DNA of 64,000 bases from Prosapia bicincta (GCA_036971475.1 JBAIZL010000002.1:327101145-327165144), one strand, 5' to 3'; positions 51,955 to 64,000 are shown, counted from the stretch's first letter. Translations and numbers: made by a program. Notes: generated from the letters alone by a model not told the origin.

Positions 51955-52303
51955 TTTTGTTAAATAAAAACTCGGTTAATACGTGATTCAAGAAACCTTA
52001 AATTAATTGTTTTATAGTTTTTATTATCATGGAATATCACGTTTTATAGTGTGTCTTTTGATTATTTAATTTATTTGTGTTGTTGTTTTGTTAATTTATT
52101 AGTATTAGTAACCTACATGTGCATTGTAATGTTTTTTATTTTATATTAACTTTGTTGTGCATTTGTATGATGTAGATGTTAATCGTGTCTATTATACATG
52201 TAGGCCTGAATGAGGACGAAAATTTAGTCGACGAAACGTAGGCGAATATTTAATATATTAAGGTTTCTTGACTCACGTATCAACCAAGTTTTTATTTAAC
52301 AAA
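51955..52303 (+). mobile_element. ~350-bp non-autonomous element with ~46-bp terminal inverted repeats
   Basis: The left end (51,955-52,000) reads TTTTGTTAAATAAAAACTCG ... GATTCAAGAAACCTTA. The right end (52,259-52,303) is its reverse complement with about three mismatches (TAAGGTTTCTTGACTCACG ... AGTTTTTATTTAACAAA). The interior is AT-rich with no ORF. Close to the right end, at 52,206-52,237, CTGAATGA and GAAAC are spaced as in a hammerhead ribozyme core. Size and symmetric ends fit a MITE-like element or a small Penelope-related element with inverted termini. No target-site duplication was recognised. Element class is inferred. Confidence 0.6.
52206..52244 (+). ncRNA. Hammerhead-ribozyme-like core (imperfect), plus strand
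   Basis: CTGAATGA (52,206-52,213) is followed by AGGACGAAAATTTAGTC as a possible short stem II (GAC with GTC), then GAAAC at 52,233-52,237. A canonical core would read CUGANGA ... GAAAC. Here one extra A sits in the first box, and GAC is left between the stem and GAAAC, so self-cleavage is doubtful. Hammerhead motifs are known in Penelope-like retroelements and in some satellite RNAs. This call is a motif resemblance only. Confidence 0.3.
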
Positions 52304-52358
52304 TATTACTTTAATTAACTAACGTGAATCCCAACTCACAAACAGAAAGTTTTTTATC

Positions 52359-52397
52359 ATACGCGTTTCAATGGAAAGGCCGTCTTCATCAGTGAGT
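52359..52397 (-). ncRNA. Hammerhead-ribozyme-like core, minus strand
   Basis: On the minus strand the order is CTGATGA (complement of 52,387-52,393), about 17 nt, GAAAC (complement of 52,365-52,369), then GCGTATGAT. Both conserved boxes match the canonical hammerhead core exactly. The intervening AGACGGCCTTTCCATT can form only a weak stem II (GG with CC, then a C-A mismatch, A-U and G-U), so it may be decayed. It lies 120 bp beyond the plus-strand motif and points toward it. A Penelope-like terminal motif is possible but inferred. Confidence 0.4.
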
Positions 52398-52400
52398 ATA

Positions 52401-52930
52401 ACTACACAATTTCTAGAACATAACTATTATAATTTATGTAACTCATTAGGATTACAAACTTGTTAGGGTTTGGAGTTTTGTAATTGTACTGTTTATTACA
52501 ACTTTACCACTGAAATGGGTATGACAAACTTATTCATTGTGAGTTATTGTATGATGTTAATAATTCAACCAATTTGCTCACAAAATCAGCTCAGATTCTA
52601 GTGAAAATAGTTTAATTTAAATAACCCAATTGCGTTTCAATCGAATTCCTGTAAGAGGTTGTTTATAATAAAGGAAAAACGTGGTGCTTAAACATAAAAT
52701 ATATGTTTGAGGTGGCTTGCATCGCCTGATTGCAACAAAGTGCAAACAAAACTTTTCAAAGGTATAATTCTTCATTTTGATAAAGGGAGGACAAGAAAAG
52801 TTTAATACAGCGTACAATGTATCCGGTGCTTATTTTGCTTAAGTCACGTTCTTATGTTAGTCATCATCACAATTAAATATTACATTACTGTTGCAGCAAT
52901 CAAAAATTCTTCACCGTTTGACTGGTGGGT
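52401..52930. other. AT-rich stretch without a recognisable gene
   Basis: No tandem pattern and no supported coding frame. The ORF of 66 codons on the minus strand (52,617-52,817) has no recognisable domain. Part may belong to the remains of the element carrying the minus-strand hammerhead-like core. Confidence 0.6.
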
Positions 52931-55810
52931 AGTGTTACAGTAGCCAACCCACTCCAGCTAATTATTCCTCCTCAAAATTCCCTTGAGCTTCCTCTCAATC
53001 TGTTAACTCTCCACCTATGCGCAGAGGGATTCTTATCACTCGCATCACTACCTATAGCAAAGAACTAACGTTCAGAGAATGGGTAGTGTAACAGTAACAA
53101 ACCGACTCCAGGTGAGTGTTCTCCTCTCAATCTGCTACCTCTCCACCTATGTGCAGAGAGAGTTTCATCACTCCCATCACTACCTATAGCAAAGGACTTA
53201 TGGTCAACGAGTGTGTTGTACTACAGTAGCCAACTCCCTTCGACTGAGTAACCTTCCTCACAATCTGCTACCTCCCGTCCTATGCGCAGAGAGAATTTCT
53301 TCTCTCGCATCACTACCTTTAGTAAATTACTCACGTTCGGCCAGTGATGAATGTACCAGTAGCTAACATACTCTAAATAAGTAAGCTTTCTCCCTATCTG
53401 CTACCTTCGATCCTAAGCGCAGGGAGAAATTCATTACTTGCATCACTAACTATACCAAATTAATAACGTTCGGCGAGTGGATAGTGTAACAATACTCCGA
53501 CTAATTAAGCTTCCTCCCAACCTGCCACCTTCCCACCTAACCACGGAAAGATTTTTAACACTCGCAACACTACCTATTGCAAATGACTAACGGTCGGCAT
53601 GTGGCTATTGTAACATTAGCAAACTTACTCTTCAAATAAGTAAGCTTCCTCCCAACCTCCTAACTCCTTACCTTAGCGCAGAGAAGGTTTTATCACGCGC
53701 ATCACTACATAAAGCAAAGAACAAACTTTCTGCGAGTGGGTAGTGTAGCAGTAGCTAACATACTCTGACAATAAATGCTTCCTCCCAATCTGCTACCGTC
53801 CCTCCTAAACTCAGAAAGAAATTATCACACACATCATTAACTATAGCAAATTACTAACGTTCGGAGAGTGGGTAAAGTAACAGCCAAGCCACTCCGACTC
53901 AGTAAGCTTCCTCCCAATCTGCTATTTTTTCACCTAAGCCAGAGAGAGATTCCTCACTCGTATCCACTACCTTCTGGCAAACTACTAACGTTCGGCGAGT
54001 ATGTAGTGTAACAGTAGCCATCCCACTCCGACTAAGTAAACTTCCTCTTAACCTTCTACCTCCCCACTTAAGCGCAAAGAGAGTTTCATTAATCGCATCA
54101 ACACCTATAGCAAAAAACTAACGTTCAGCGAGTGGGTAGTGTAACAGTAGCCAACCCACTTCCACTAAGTAAGATTCCTCAAAAACTGCTACCTCCCCAC
54201 CTATGTTCAGAGAGAGAGAGTTTCAGAACTCGCATCACTACCTATAGCAAAAAACTAACGTTCAGCGAGTGGGTAGTGTAACAGTAGCCAACCCACTTCC
54301 AATAAGTAAGATTCCTCAAAAACTGCTACCTCCCCACCTATGTTCAGAGAGAGAGAGTTTCAGAACTCGCATCACTACCTACAGCAAAAAACTAACGTTC
54401 AGCGAGTGGGTAGTGTAACAGTAGCCAACCCACTTCCACTAAGTAAGATTCCTCAAAAACTGCTACCTCCCCACCTATGTTCAGAGAGAGAGAGTTTCAG
54501 AACTCGCATCACTACCTATAGTAAAAAACTAACGTTCAGCGAGTGGGTAGTGTAACAGTAGCCAACCCACATCCAATAAGTAAGATTCCTCAAAAACTGC
54601 TACCTCCCCACTTATGTTCAGAGAGAGAGTTTCAGAACTCGCATCACTACCTATAGCAAAAAACTAACGTTCAGCGAGTGGGTAGTGTAACAGTAGCCAA
54701 CCCACTTCCACTAAGTAAGATTCCTCAAAAACTGCTACCTCCCCACCTATGTTCAGAGAGAGAGAGTTTCAGAACTCGCATCACTACCTATAGTAAAAAA
54801 CTAACGTTCAGCGAGTGAGTAGTGTAACAGTAGCCAACCCACTTCCACTAAGTAAGACTCCTCAAAAACTGCTACCTCCCCACTTATGTTCAGAGAGAGA
54901 GTTTCAGAACTCGCATCACTACCTATAGCAAAAAACTAACGTTCAGCGAGTGGGTAGTGTAACAGTAACCAACCCACTTCCACTAAGTAAGATTCCTCAA
55001 AAACTGCTACCTCCCCACTTATGTTCAGAGAGAGAGTTTCAGAACTCGCATCACTACCTATAGCAAAAAACTAACGTTCAGCGAGTGGGTAGTGTAACAG
55101 TAGCCAACCCACTTCCACTAAGTAAGATTCCTCAAAAACTTCTACCTCCCCACCTATGTTCAGAGAGAGAGAGAGAGTTTCAGAACTCGCATCACTACCT
55201 ATAGCAAAAAACTAACGTTCAGCGAGTGGGTAGTGTAACAGTAGCCAACCCACTTCCACTAAGTAAGATTCCTCAAAAACTGCTACCTCCCCACCTATGT
55301 TCAGAGAGAGAGAGTTTCAGAACTCGCATCACTACCTATAGCAAAAAACTAACGTTCAGCGAGTGAGTAGTGTAACAGTAGCCAACCCACTTCCACTAAG
55401 TAAGACTCCTCAAAAACTGCTACCTCCCCACTTATGTTCAGAGAGAGAGTTTCAGAACTCGCATCACTACCTATAGCAAAAAACTAACGTTCAGCGAGTG
55501 GGTAGTGTAACAGTAACCAACCCACTTCCACTAAGTAAGATTCCTCAAAAACTGCTACCTCCCCACCTATGTTCAGAGAGAGAGTTTCAGAGCTCGCATC
55601 ACTACCTATAGCAAAAAACTAACGTTCAGCGAGTGGGTAGTGTAACCGTAGCCAACCCACTCCGACTAGGCGAGCTTCCTCCCAATCTGCTACTTTCCCT
55701 CCTATGCGCAGAGAGAGTTTCAGAACTCGCATCACTACCTATAGCAAAGGACTAATGCTAGGCGTCTGGGTCAGTAGGCATCAGTAGCCAACTAACTCCG
55801 GTTAAGTAAC
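52931..55810. repeat. 137-bp minisatellite with internal variable (GA)n tract
   Basis: The sub-motif ACGTTCAGCG recurs at 54,121, 54,258, 54,395, 54,532, 54,667, 54,804, 54,939, 55,074, 55,215, 55,352, 55,487 and 55,622, giving steps of 137, 137, 137, 135, 137, 135, 135, 141, 137, 135 and 135. The differences are whole GA steps in the TTCAGAGAGAGAG tract. Each unit carries GAGTGGGTAGTGTAACAGTA, GCCAACCCACTTCCACTAAG, AAAACTGCTACCTCCCCACC and TCGCATCACTACCTATAGC. Units at 52,931-54,060 are much more divergent; those at 54,060-55,660 are almost identical. A 71-codon ORF at 54,340-54,555 is a repeat artefact. Confidence 0.95.
54667..55763 (+). repeat. 548-bp higher-order repeat (four 137-bp units)
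   Basis: The block starting at 54,667 recurs at 55,215. Private variants GCGAGTGAGTAGTG and AAGTAAGACTCCTC near 54,814 reappear near 55,362, 548 bp later, and the following unit with CAGTAACCAACCCAC also recurs. The four steps 137+135+135+141 sum to 548. The second copy merges into divergent units after about 55,640. Confidence 0.7.
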
Positions 55811-56202
55811 ATTCCTTGCATCACGCTTGCATCACAGCCTATAGTTTTTTTTTGCATTCATGTTACTATACAATACTTGCGTTGTACTATTTCCCAACTT
55901 ACATTTTTCTTCGATTTCAAGTGTTTACTGTACGCCTTTCGTGTTAATTGCATTGTTTTCTGCAACTATGGTGACACGTAATATCACAATTTTGCTCTTT
56001 AATTATATTTCAGCATTATAACTCTTTTCGATTTTTTAAATTTTATATTTTTTGTATTTTTAGTCTTATGTTGTTGTTTATAGTATCTTCATCTTCGTTA
56101 TATCTAATTGCTTTCCTTATTTATTTTTTTCTAAATTTTTTATTTAATCCAAATTGAACAATCCTTGAGCTAATTTACATTTTTTTAACTTTTCTTTTAT
56201 TA

Positions 56203-56219
56203 TATATATATATATTTAA

Positions 56220-56264
<45 letters not shown>
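56203..56264. repeat. (TA)n microsatellite, interrupted
   Basis: TA repeats at 56,200-56,215 and 56,223-56,264, separated by TTAAAAC. Confidence 0.92.
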
Positions 56265-56266
<2 letters not shown>

Positions 56267-56861
56267 TCCCACTGATAAGAATATTTAAAATTATCTATTT
56301 ATAGGCTGTTAAGTAAGTGTACATGACGGTAGTAGCAGGTATAGGAACGTGGATGTGGCGAGGTTGACATTCTGGGAAGCTGTGCCGGGTAACATGGCCT
56401 GCTGCACCTGAAGGCACTTAGCTAGTGGATGTGGTTTAAACGAGTATGATCATTGCTTCCCATCAGGACTGACGCATGCCCACTGACTTTACCCATGCTG
56501 CTATTTATGGACATGAGTGCTTTACATATTTAAATATTCATTTCTATTGATCTAAGTAGCCGTTAAACTATTGACCTGTTTCCCGCTTCCACTCATAGCT
56601 GGGGCCTAATTTATTGTGTTTATTTATAACAGAAACTTATTCTGAGGGGGAATCGCGTATTCGCTACAGCTGGCTCTATTAATCTATTAATATTGAATCG
56701 TTCATGTTCTATACCCACGTATGTTTACATAAATTATCTCTTAATTGTATCCTGCAGAATGTCGTCAAGTGCCAATAGTGGTCCTATAACGATAATGTTA
56801 AACAGACCATCTTTAGGCGTTCCCACTTTCCGCATAGATTGAGGATGGGAATACTGTTACC

Positions 56862-56865
<4 letters not shown>

Positions 56866-56904
<39 letters not shown>
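56866..56904. repeat. (TA)n microsatellite
   Basis: About 39 bp of uninterrupted TA, just left of the 67-bp minisatellite. Confidence 0.93.
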
Positions 56905-56908
<4 letters not shown>

Positions 56909-56935
56909 GTTTATACAACTTTCAGACATTTGCAC

Positions 56936-59490
56936 TTAGAAGGTTCCTTGAATTAGTCCAGAGCCTAATTTAGGTCTATTCATTTCCAGGGTTGCATATT
57001 GCAAGCTGCTTGAATCAGATTAACCAGAGCCTAATTTAGGTCTATTCATTTCCATGGTTGCACTTTGCAAACGGCTTGAATCAGATTAACCAGATCCTAA
57101 TTTAGGTCTATTCATTTCCAGGGTTGCACATTGCAAGCTGCTTTAATCAGATTAACCAGAGCCTAATTTAGGTCTATTCATTTCCAGGGTTGCACATTGC
57201 AAGCTGCATGAATCAGATTAACCAGAGCCTAATATAGGTCTATTCATTTCCAGGGTTGCACATTGCAAGCTGCTTGAATCATATTAACGAGAGCCTAATT
57301 TAGGTCTATTCATTTCTGGGATTTGCACTTTTCAAGCTGCTTGAATCAGATTAACCATAGCCTAATTTATGAATATTCATTCCTGGAGTTTGCACTTTGC
57401 AAGCTGCTTGAATCAGATTCACCAGAGTCCAATTTAGGTATATTTATTTCTGGGGTTTGCACTTTACAAGTTACTATAATCAGACAAACCAGACCCCAAT
57501 ATAGGTCTATTCATTTCCGAGGTTTGTACTTTGCAAGTTGCTAGAATCAGATAAACTAAACCCTAATATAGGTTTAATAATTTCCGTTGTTTGTACTTTA
57601 CAAGTTGCTTGGATCAGATAAACGAGACCCCAATATAGCTCTATTCATTTCCAAGGGAGGTTTGCACTTTGCAATTGGTTTGAATTAGATAAACCAGAAC
57701 CCAATATAAGTCTTTTCATTTCCGGGGTTTGACTTTTACAAGTTGCTTGGATCAGATAAACCAGACCGTAATATAGGTCTATTCATTTCCGGGGTTTGAC
57801 CTTTACAAATTGCTTGAATCAGATAAACTAAACCTAATATAGGTCCATTCATTTCCGGGGTTTTGACCTTTACAAATTGCTTGAATCAGATAAACTAAAC
57901 CTAATATAGGTCCATTCATTTCCGGCGTTTGACCATTACAAATTGCTTGAATCAGATAAACCAGACCCCAATATAGGTCTATTTATTTCCGGGGTTTGAC
58001 GTTTACAAACTGCTTGAATCAGATAAACTAAACCTTAATATAGGTTTAGTCATTTCCGGGGTTTTTCACATTACAAGTTGTTTTCATCTGATAAACCCGA
58101 CCCCAGTATTGGTCTATTCATTTCCTAGGTTTGCATTTGAATCTGATAAACCATACCCAGATATAAGTCTGTTCATTTCTAGGGTTTGCACTTTGCATAT
58201 GCATAAATCAGATAAACCTGACAATAATTAGAAATAACTCTATTAATTTTTGAGGTTTAAACTTTATAAGTTGCTTGAATAGGTTTAACGAAACCCGAAT
58301 ATAGGTCTATTCATTTCCGGAGTTTGCACTTTGCAAGTTGTTTGAATCAGATAAACCAGACCCGAATATAGGTAAATTGATTTCAGAGGTTTAGACTTTG
58401 CAAGTACTTGAATTAGATAAACCTGACCCAAATATAAGTTAATACATTTACGTGGTTTGAAATTTGCAAGTTGTTTGATTCAGATAAACCAGACCCCATT
58501 AAAGGTCTATTCATTTCCGGGGTTTGAACTTTGAAAATTGCTTGAATTAGATAAAACAGAACCGAATATAGGTCTATTCATTTTCGGGGTTTGCACTTTG
58601 CAAGTTGTTTGAATCAGATAAACTAGACCCCAATATAGGTCTATTGATTTCAGGGGTTTAGACATTACAAGTGCTTGAATTGGATAAACCTGACCCAAAT
58701 ATAAGTTAATACATTTACGTGGATTGAAATTTGCAAGTTGTTTGATTCAGATAAACCAGACCCCATTAAAGGTCTATTCATTTCCGGGGTTTGAACTTTG
58801 AAAATTGCTTGAATTAGATAAAACAGACCCCAATATAGGTCTATTCATTTCCGGGGTTTGCAAGTTGTTTGAATCAGTTAAACCAGATAAACCCCAATAT
58901 AGGTCTATTGATTTCAGGGGTTTAGACTTTGCAAGTGCTAGAATTAGATGTACCTGACCCAAAAATAAGTTAATACATTTACGTGGTTTGAAATTTGCAA
59001 GTTGTTTGATTCAGATAAACCAGACCCCATTAAAGGTCTTTTCATTTCCAGGGTTTGAACTTTGGAAGTTGCTTGATTTAGATAAAACCTACCCCAATAT
59101 AGGTCTATTCATTTCCGGGGTTTGTACTTTGCAAGTTATTTGAATCAGATAAACCAGAACCCAATAAAGATCTATTCATTTCCGGGGTTTGAACTTTGGA
59201 CGTTGCTTGAATCAAGTAAAACAGACCCCAATATAGGTCTATTGATTTCAGGGGTTTAGACATTGCAAGTGCTTGAATTAGATATACCTGACCCAAAAAT
59301 AAGTTTATACATTTACGTGGTTTGAAATTTGCAAGTTGTTTGAATCAGAGAAACCATAACCCTATATAGGTTCATTCATTTCTGGACTTTGCACTTTGCA
59401 AGTTGCTTAAATCAGATAAACCAGACAATAAATAAATATAGCGCTATTCATTTCCGGGGTTTGCACTTTGCAAATTGTTTGAATCAGTAA
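56936..59490. repeat. ~67-bp minisatellite
   Basis: Units of 66-68 bp, for example AATCAG at 57,079 and 57,145. The consensus contains AATCAGATAAACCAGACCCC, AATATAGGTCTATTCATTTC and GGGGTTTGCACTTTGCAAG. The left part (to ~57,400) has AGATTAACCAGAGCCTAATT instead of AGATAAACCAGACCCCAATA, so it is a distinct subfamily. Runs of short minus-strand ORFs (62-63 codons near 58,507, 58,774 and 59,105) only reflect the repeat. The array ends near 59,490. Confidence 0.94.
58380..59345 (+). repeat. ~265-270-bp higher-order repeat (about four 67-bp units)
   Basis: A marker unit with ATAAGTTAATACATTTACGT recurs near 58,432, 58,701 and 58,962, and with a one-base change near 59,300. It is followed each time by GAAATTTGCAAGTTGTTTGA. 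The first two spacings are about 269 and 261 bp and the last is longer (~338 bp, one extra unit). It shows four-unit homogenisation in this part of the array. Confidence 0.72.
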
Positions 59491-60399
59491 GTTCGGAACC
59501 CTTTACATGTAAGCTTTTCAAGTACTTCCTCTTTGGAAGTATCGTGTAAAGGAAAACCACTGAAAAATGTTAAGTATTATAGGGCTTGCATTATGCATTA
59601 AGTTTGCTTAAGAATGCCTGGAACCTTAGATATGTGCGTACTTTTCAGGGACAACATCTTGCGAATTTCAAAGACACTCTAGGCGGGTTTCTAGGGGCTT
59701 AAACCTTACTAGCTTGCGTCAAAGATTACGAACCCTACACAGGTTTACGTCAGAGGTTGCAACAGTTTGTAATGGATGATTCTGTGGCTCCCTTGAGATT
59801 TCAGTTACGAATAGGTTGTGTTAATGTACGATAAATATGTGCGCACCTTTCGTCTGATGGTACGATACCGTTAACCGCGGAAACAGAAGTAAAGCCTTAT
59901 TTATTGGAGCCAATGGCCGAAGATGAGGCACGAGTTACCTTTACTGCGCGTTCCTACAGTATTACCTCTAGAACGCCATTTAAGGTGACAGCGCTGGGAG
60001 ATAGTCTCTTTATATTATTTCATCATGTAGCAATCGTTACCTGGAAACATAAAAGCTTTGAACAAGATTACATTTTGTCGTTTGGTCATAATCTTAGCTT
60101 TGGAAAGAAAACGATGGTTCGACAATAACAGAATATGCATATTGCATATTTATGTGTACATATTGCTAGCTCTAGGTAGACAGCATAGTTACAATGATCA
60201 CGTCACCTTGAACTACATGCCGAGTACATGCCGCGATGAATATCTATTAACCAACATATTCGTTATTGTTCTAGACATGAGGGATACCTATGTACACGGT
60301 GTGAGTTCTAGGTATACGAATTACCCATTTATACGGTAACAGTTCTATTCCATGCGAGCTCTAGACACATGGGATTTATAAATACCAATGTGGTTTCAT
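59491..60399. other. Non-tandem stretch without a recognisable gene
   Basis: More balanced composition than the neighbouring spacers. Plus-strand frames of 74 codons (59,904-60,128) and 93 codons (60,058-60,339) overlap each other and show no recognisable domain, so I do not call them genes. Phrases such as GAACCCTTTACA, GAACCTTAGATA and GAACCCTACACA recur loosely, and GCTCTAGGTAGAC, GTTCTAGGTATAC and GCTCTAGACACAT recur near 60,168-60,365. These may be remains of an older tandem repeat. Confidence 0.5.
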
Positions 60400-61000
60400 T
60401 ACGTATTTCAAATACGTGGTCATTACTTCGTGTAATCCAGCATACATTCATCGTAGTTACATCCTATACTAAAGCATACGTACATCGTATTATCGACCTT
60501 ACCATACGTACTTACCACTTATTATATAATTCAGAATACGGATATTGTAGTTACACTTTATACTCTAGCATACGTAAATTCCAATCATTCCGTATACTTC
60601 TTCATAAGCATAACGTAGTTACATCGTGCATTCCAGCTTACATAAATTGCAATCACATCGTATACTTCTACATACGCATATCAGACTTACATCGCATGCT
60701 CCAGCCTACGTAAATTACATTCGCATCGTATACTTCAGCATACGCATATCGTAGTTCCACCATATACTCCAGCATACATAAATTGCACTCACATAGTATA
60801 CTTCAACATTCGTATATAGTTGTTGCACATTATACTCTAGCATACATACATTCCACGCACATCGTATACTTCAAAATACGCATACCGTAGTTACGTCGTA
60901 TGCTCCAGTGTACGTACATTGCACTCACATGGTTTCCTTCAGCATTGGTATATTTAGTTACACCGTATACTTCAGATAACGTGCAACGTAGTTACGTCGC
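60400..61000. repeat. ~34/68-bp repeat, left subfamily
   Basis: A 68-bp unit: CCAG recurs at 60,633, 60,701 and 60,769. It is made of two ~34-bp halves, CAGCATACGTAAATTGCA then CTCACATCGTATACTT, and CAGCATACGCATATCGTAG then TTACATCGTATACTC. Degenerate and AT-biased. A 114-codon ORF at 60,369-60,713 lies largely within the repeat and has no domain. Confidence 0.85.
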
Positions 61001-62215
61001 ATATTCCTTCATATTATCTTCGGAATGGCATCGTATATTTCTGCATAGGTACATTGTAGTTAGATAGTAATCTTGTAGTTAGAATGTATACTTCAGCATA
61101 TCTACATCGTAGTTACAATGATAACTCCATCATACGTACATCGTATACTCTTTCATATTATTTCGTAGTTACATCGTATATTATTTCTGCAATCGTACAT
61201 CGCTAATACAACGTATACTCCAGCATAGTTACATTGTATACTCCAGTAAATCTACATCATAGTTACAACAAAAACTCCAGCATACATACATCGTATACTC
61301 CTTCATATTAACTTCGTGGTTACGTCGTATATTTCTGTATAGATACATTGTAGCTACATAGTATTCACCAGCATAGTTACTCTTTATACTCCATCATAGT
61401 TTATACTCCAAAACTACATCATAGTTACAACAGAACTCCAGCATACATGCATCGTATACTCCTTCTTATTATTATGTAGCTACATAGTATATTTCTGCAA
61501 TTGTGCATCGTTATTACAACGTATACTCCAGCATAGTTACATTGTATACTCCAGCAAATCTACATCATAGTTACAACAAAAACTCCAGCATACATACATC
61601 GTATACTCCTTCATATTAACTTCGTGGTTACATAATATATTTCTGCATACGTACATCGTTGTAAAATAGTATTCTCCAATATAGTTACTCAGCATATCTA
61701 CATGTAGTTACAACGATAAACCCAGCATACGTAAATCCTATACTCCTTAATAATTTTTCATAATTACATTGTATATTTCTGCATACGTGCATCCTTGTTA
61801 GATTGTATTTCCCAGAATAGTTACATTATATACTCCAGCATATCTACATCGTAGTTACAATAATAACTCCATTATACGTACATCGTATAGTCCTTCATGT
61901 TTACTACGTATTTACAACGTATTTTTCCGGATACGTGCATCGTTGTTACAACTTTTACTCCAGCATAGGTACATTGTATACTCCAGCAAATCTACATCGT
62001 AGCTACAACGATAAATCCAGTATACGTACCTCGTATACTCCTTATTTACTTCGTAGTTGCATTGTATATTTCTGCATACGTACATTGTATTTAGATAGTA
62101 TTGTCCAGCATAGTTAAATTGTATACTCCATATTTTTTCGTAGTTACATCGTATAGATCGGCAATAGTGCATCGTTTTTTACAACGTATACTCCAGCATA
62201 CCGTTATGTAGTTTC
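61001..62215. repeat. ~150-bp units derived from the ~34-bp repeat, right subfamily
   Basis: Longer units recur here: ACTCCAGCATAC-like starts near 61,273, 61,435, 61,584, 61,714, 61,865 and 62,014, spaced about 130-162 bp. Each includes CATCGTATACTCCTTCATAT, TCGTATATTTCTGCATACG, CATAGTTACATTGTATACTC and AGCAAATCTACATCGTAG. Shared words with the left subfamily (GTAGTTACATCGTATACTCC) suggest a common ~34-38-bp ancestor. Units vary considerably in length. No gene is seen. Confidence 0.82.
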
Positions 62216-62483
62216 CAATATCGACACGGTTGCATGGTTAACAGGTCCTTTGTTTGTAACACACAAATGTTACAGAGAAAAAAACTAGAGGACAGTAATT
62301 TTGTGCCTAATTAAGGTATTTGTCAACTAGCGGAACTTTCTTTAGAGATATTAAGAGCATAACTAATCGGACGATAGTTTAGTAGCAATAGAGAGTATCG
62401 TGGTCGCGACATGACATTCAAGATAAGGGGAGATAATGTTGAGAGACGCAGGAGTGTCAAATAAGTACTGTTTTCGTATCGTG
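62216..62483. other. Short single-copy-like spacer
   Basis: No tandem pattern, no supported gene. A frame starting at 62,436 is open only because it runs into the microsatellite. Confidence 0.6.

Positions 62484-64000
<1,517 letters not shown>

Larger units (their letters stand above)
55811..56935. other. AT-rich stretch without a recognisable gene
   Basis: Holds three (TA)n tracts. A GC-richer part at 56,310-56,480 (GTACATGACGGTAGTAGCAG through CATCAGGACTGACGCATG) stands out from its AT-rich surroundings, but I could not match it to a known RNA gene or element. No supported coding frame. Confidence 0.6.

Noticed and set aside
59904..60339. Two overlapping plus-strand ORFs of 74 and 93 codons as possible exons
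   Set aside because: They overlap in different frames, have no recognisable domain, and no convincing splice context or promoter.
60369..60713. 114-codon plus-strand ORF
   Set aside because: It runs mostly through the 34/68-bp repeat and shows repeat-derived composition.

Overview
This window looks like repeat-dominated, non-coding DNA from a eukaryote, most likely an invertebrate animal. The reasons are kilobase-scale tandem satellite arrays, long (TA)n and (GT)n microsatellites, AT-rich spacers with no credible exons, and a decayed non-LTR retrotransposon 3' end. I cannot name the species. I found no intact protein gene, tRNA, rRNA, CRISPR array or operon. The many short ORFs in the arrays are products of repetition.

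Layout. (1) 1-43,760: one very large satellite built on a ~45-bp monomer that usually starts with a GTGTACAGACC-like box. From 1 to ~11,246 the monomers form a ~135-136-bp trimer (array A). From ~11,247 to ~42,930 they form a 91-bp dimer (array B). A degenerate tail of the same family ends near 43,760. Array B has several further levels of tandem duplication: an older pair offset by ~3,454 bp, then copies of 7,090, 2,996 and 3,187 bp that look near-identical wherever I compared them. (2) 43,760-47,087: AT-rich single-copy-like DNA with microsatellites. (3) 47,088-50,945: an 82-bp minisatellite interrupted at ~48,839-49,889 by a 5'-truncated, frameshifted retrotransposon fragment (RNase H plus C-terminal zinc-knuckle region). 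(4) 50,946-52,930: AT-rich DNA holding a ~350-bp element with ~46-bp terminal inverted repeats, and two hammerhead-ribozyme-like cores on opposite strands. (5) 52,931-55,810: a 137-bp minisatellite with an internal variable (GA)n tract. (6) 55,811-56,935: AT-rich DNA with (TA)n. (7) 56,936-59,490: a ~67-bp minisatellite with a ~four-unit higher-order period in its right part. (8) 59,491-60,400: no recognisable gene. (9) 60,400-62,215: a ~34/68-bp repeat that shifts to ~150-bp units. (10) 62,484-62,638: a palindromic compound microsatellite. (11) 62,855-63,122: a ~268-bp (GT)n tract. (12) 63,123-64,000: AT-rich DNA with a weak CCAAT/TATA pair.

Five or six apparently unrelated tandem-repeat families lie within 64 kb, with one dead retroelement as the only protein-coding vestige. 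That suggests heterochromatin (pericentromeric, subtelomeric or interstitial), but the sequence alone cannot place it. No genes act together here. The main interest is how the repeats evolved and the possible self-cleaving RNA motifs near 52.2-52.4 kb.
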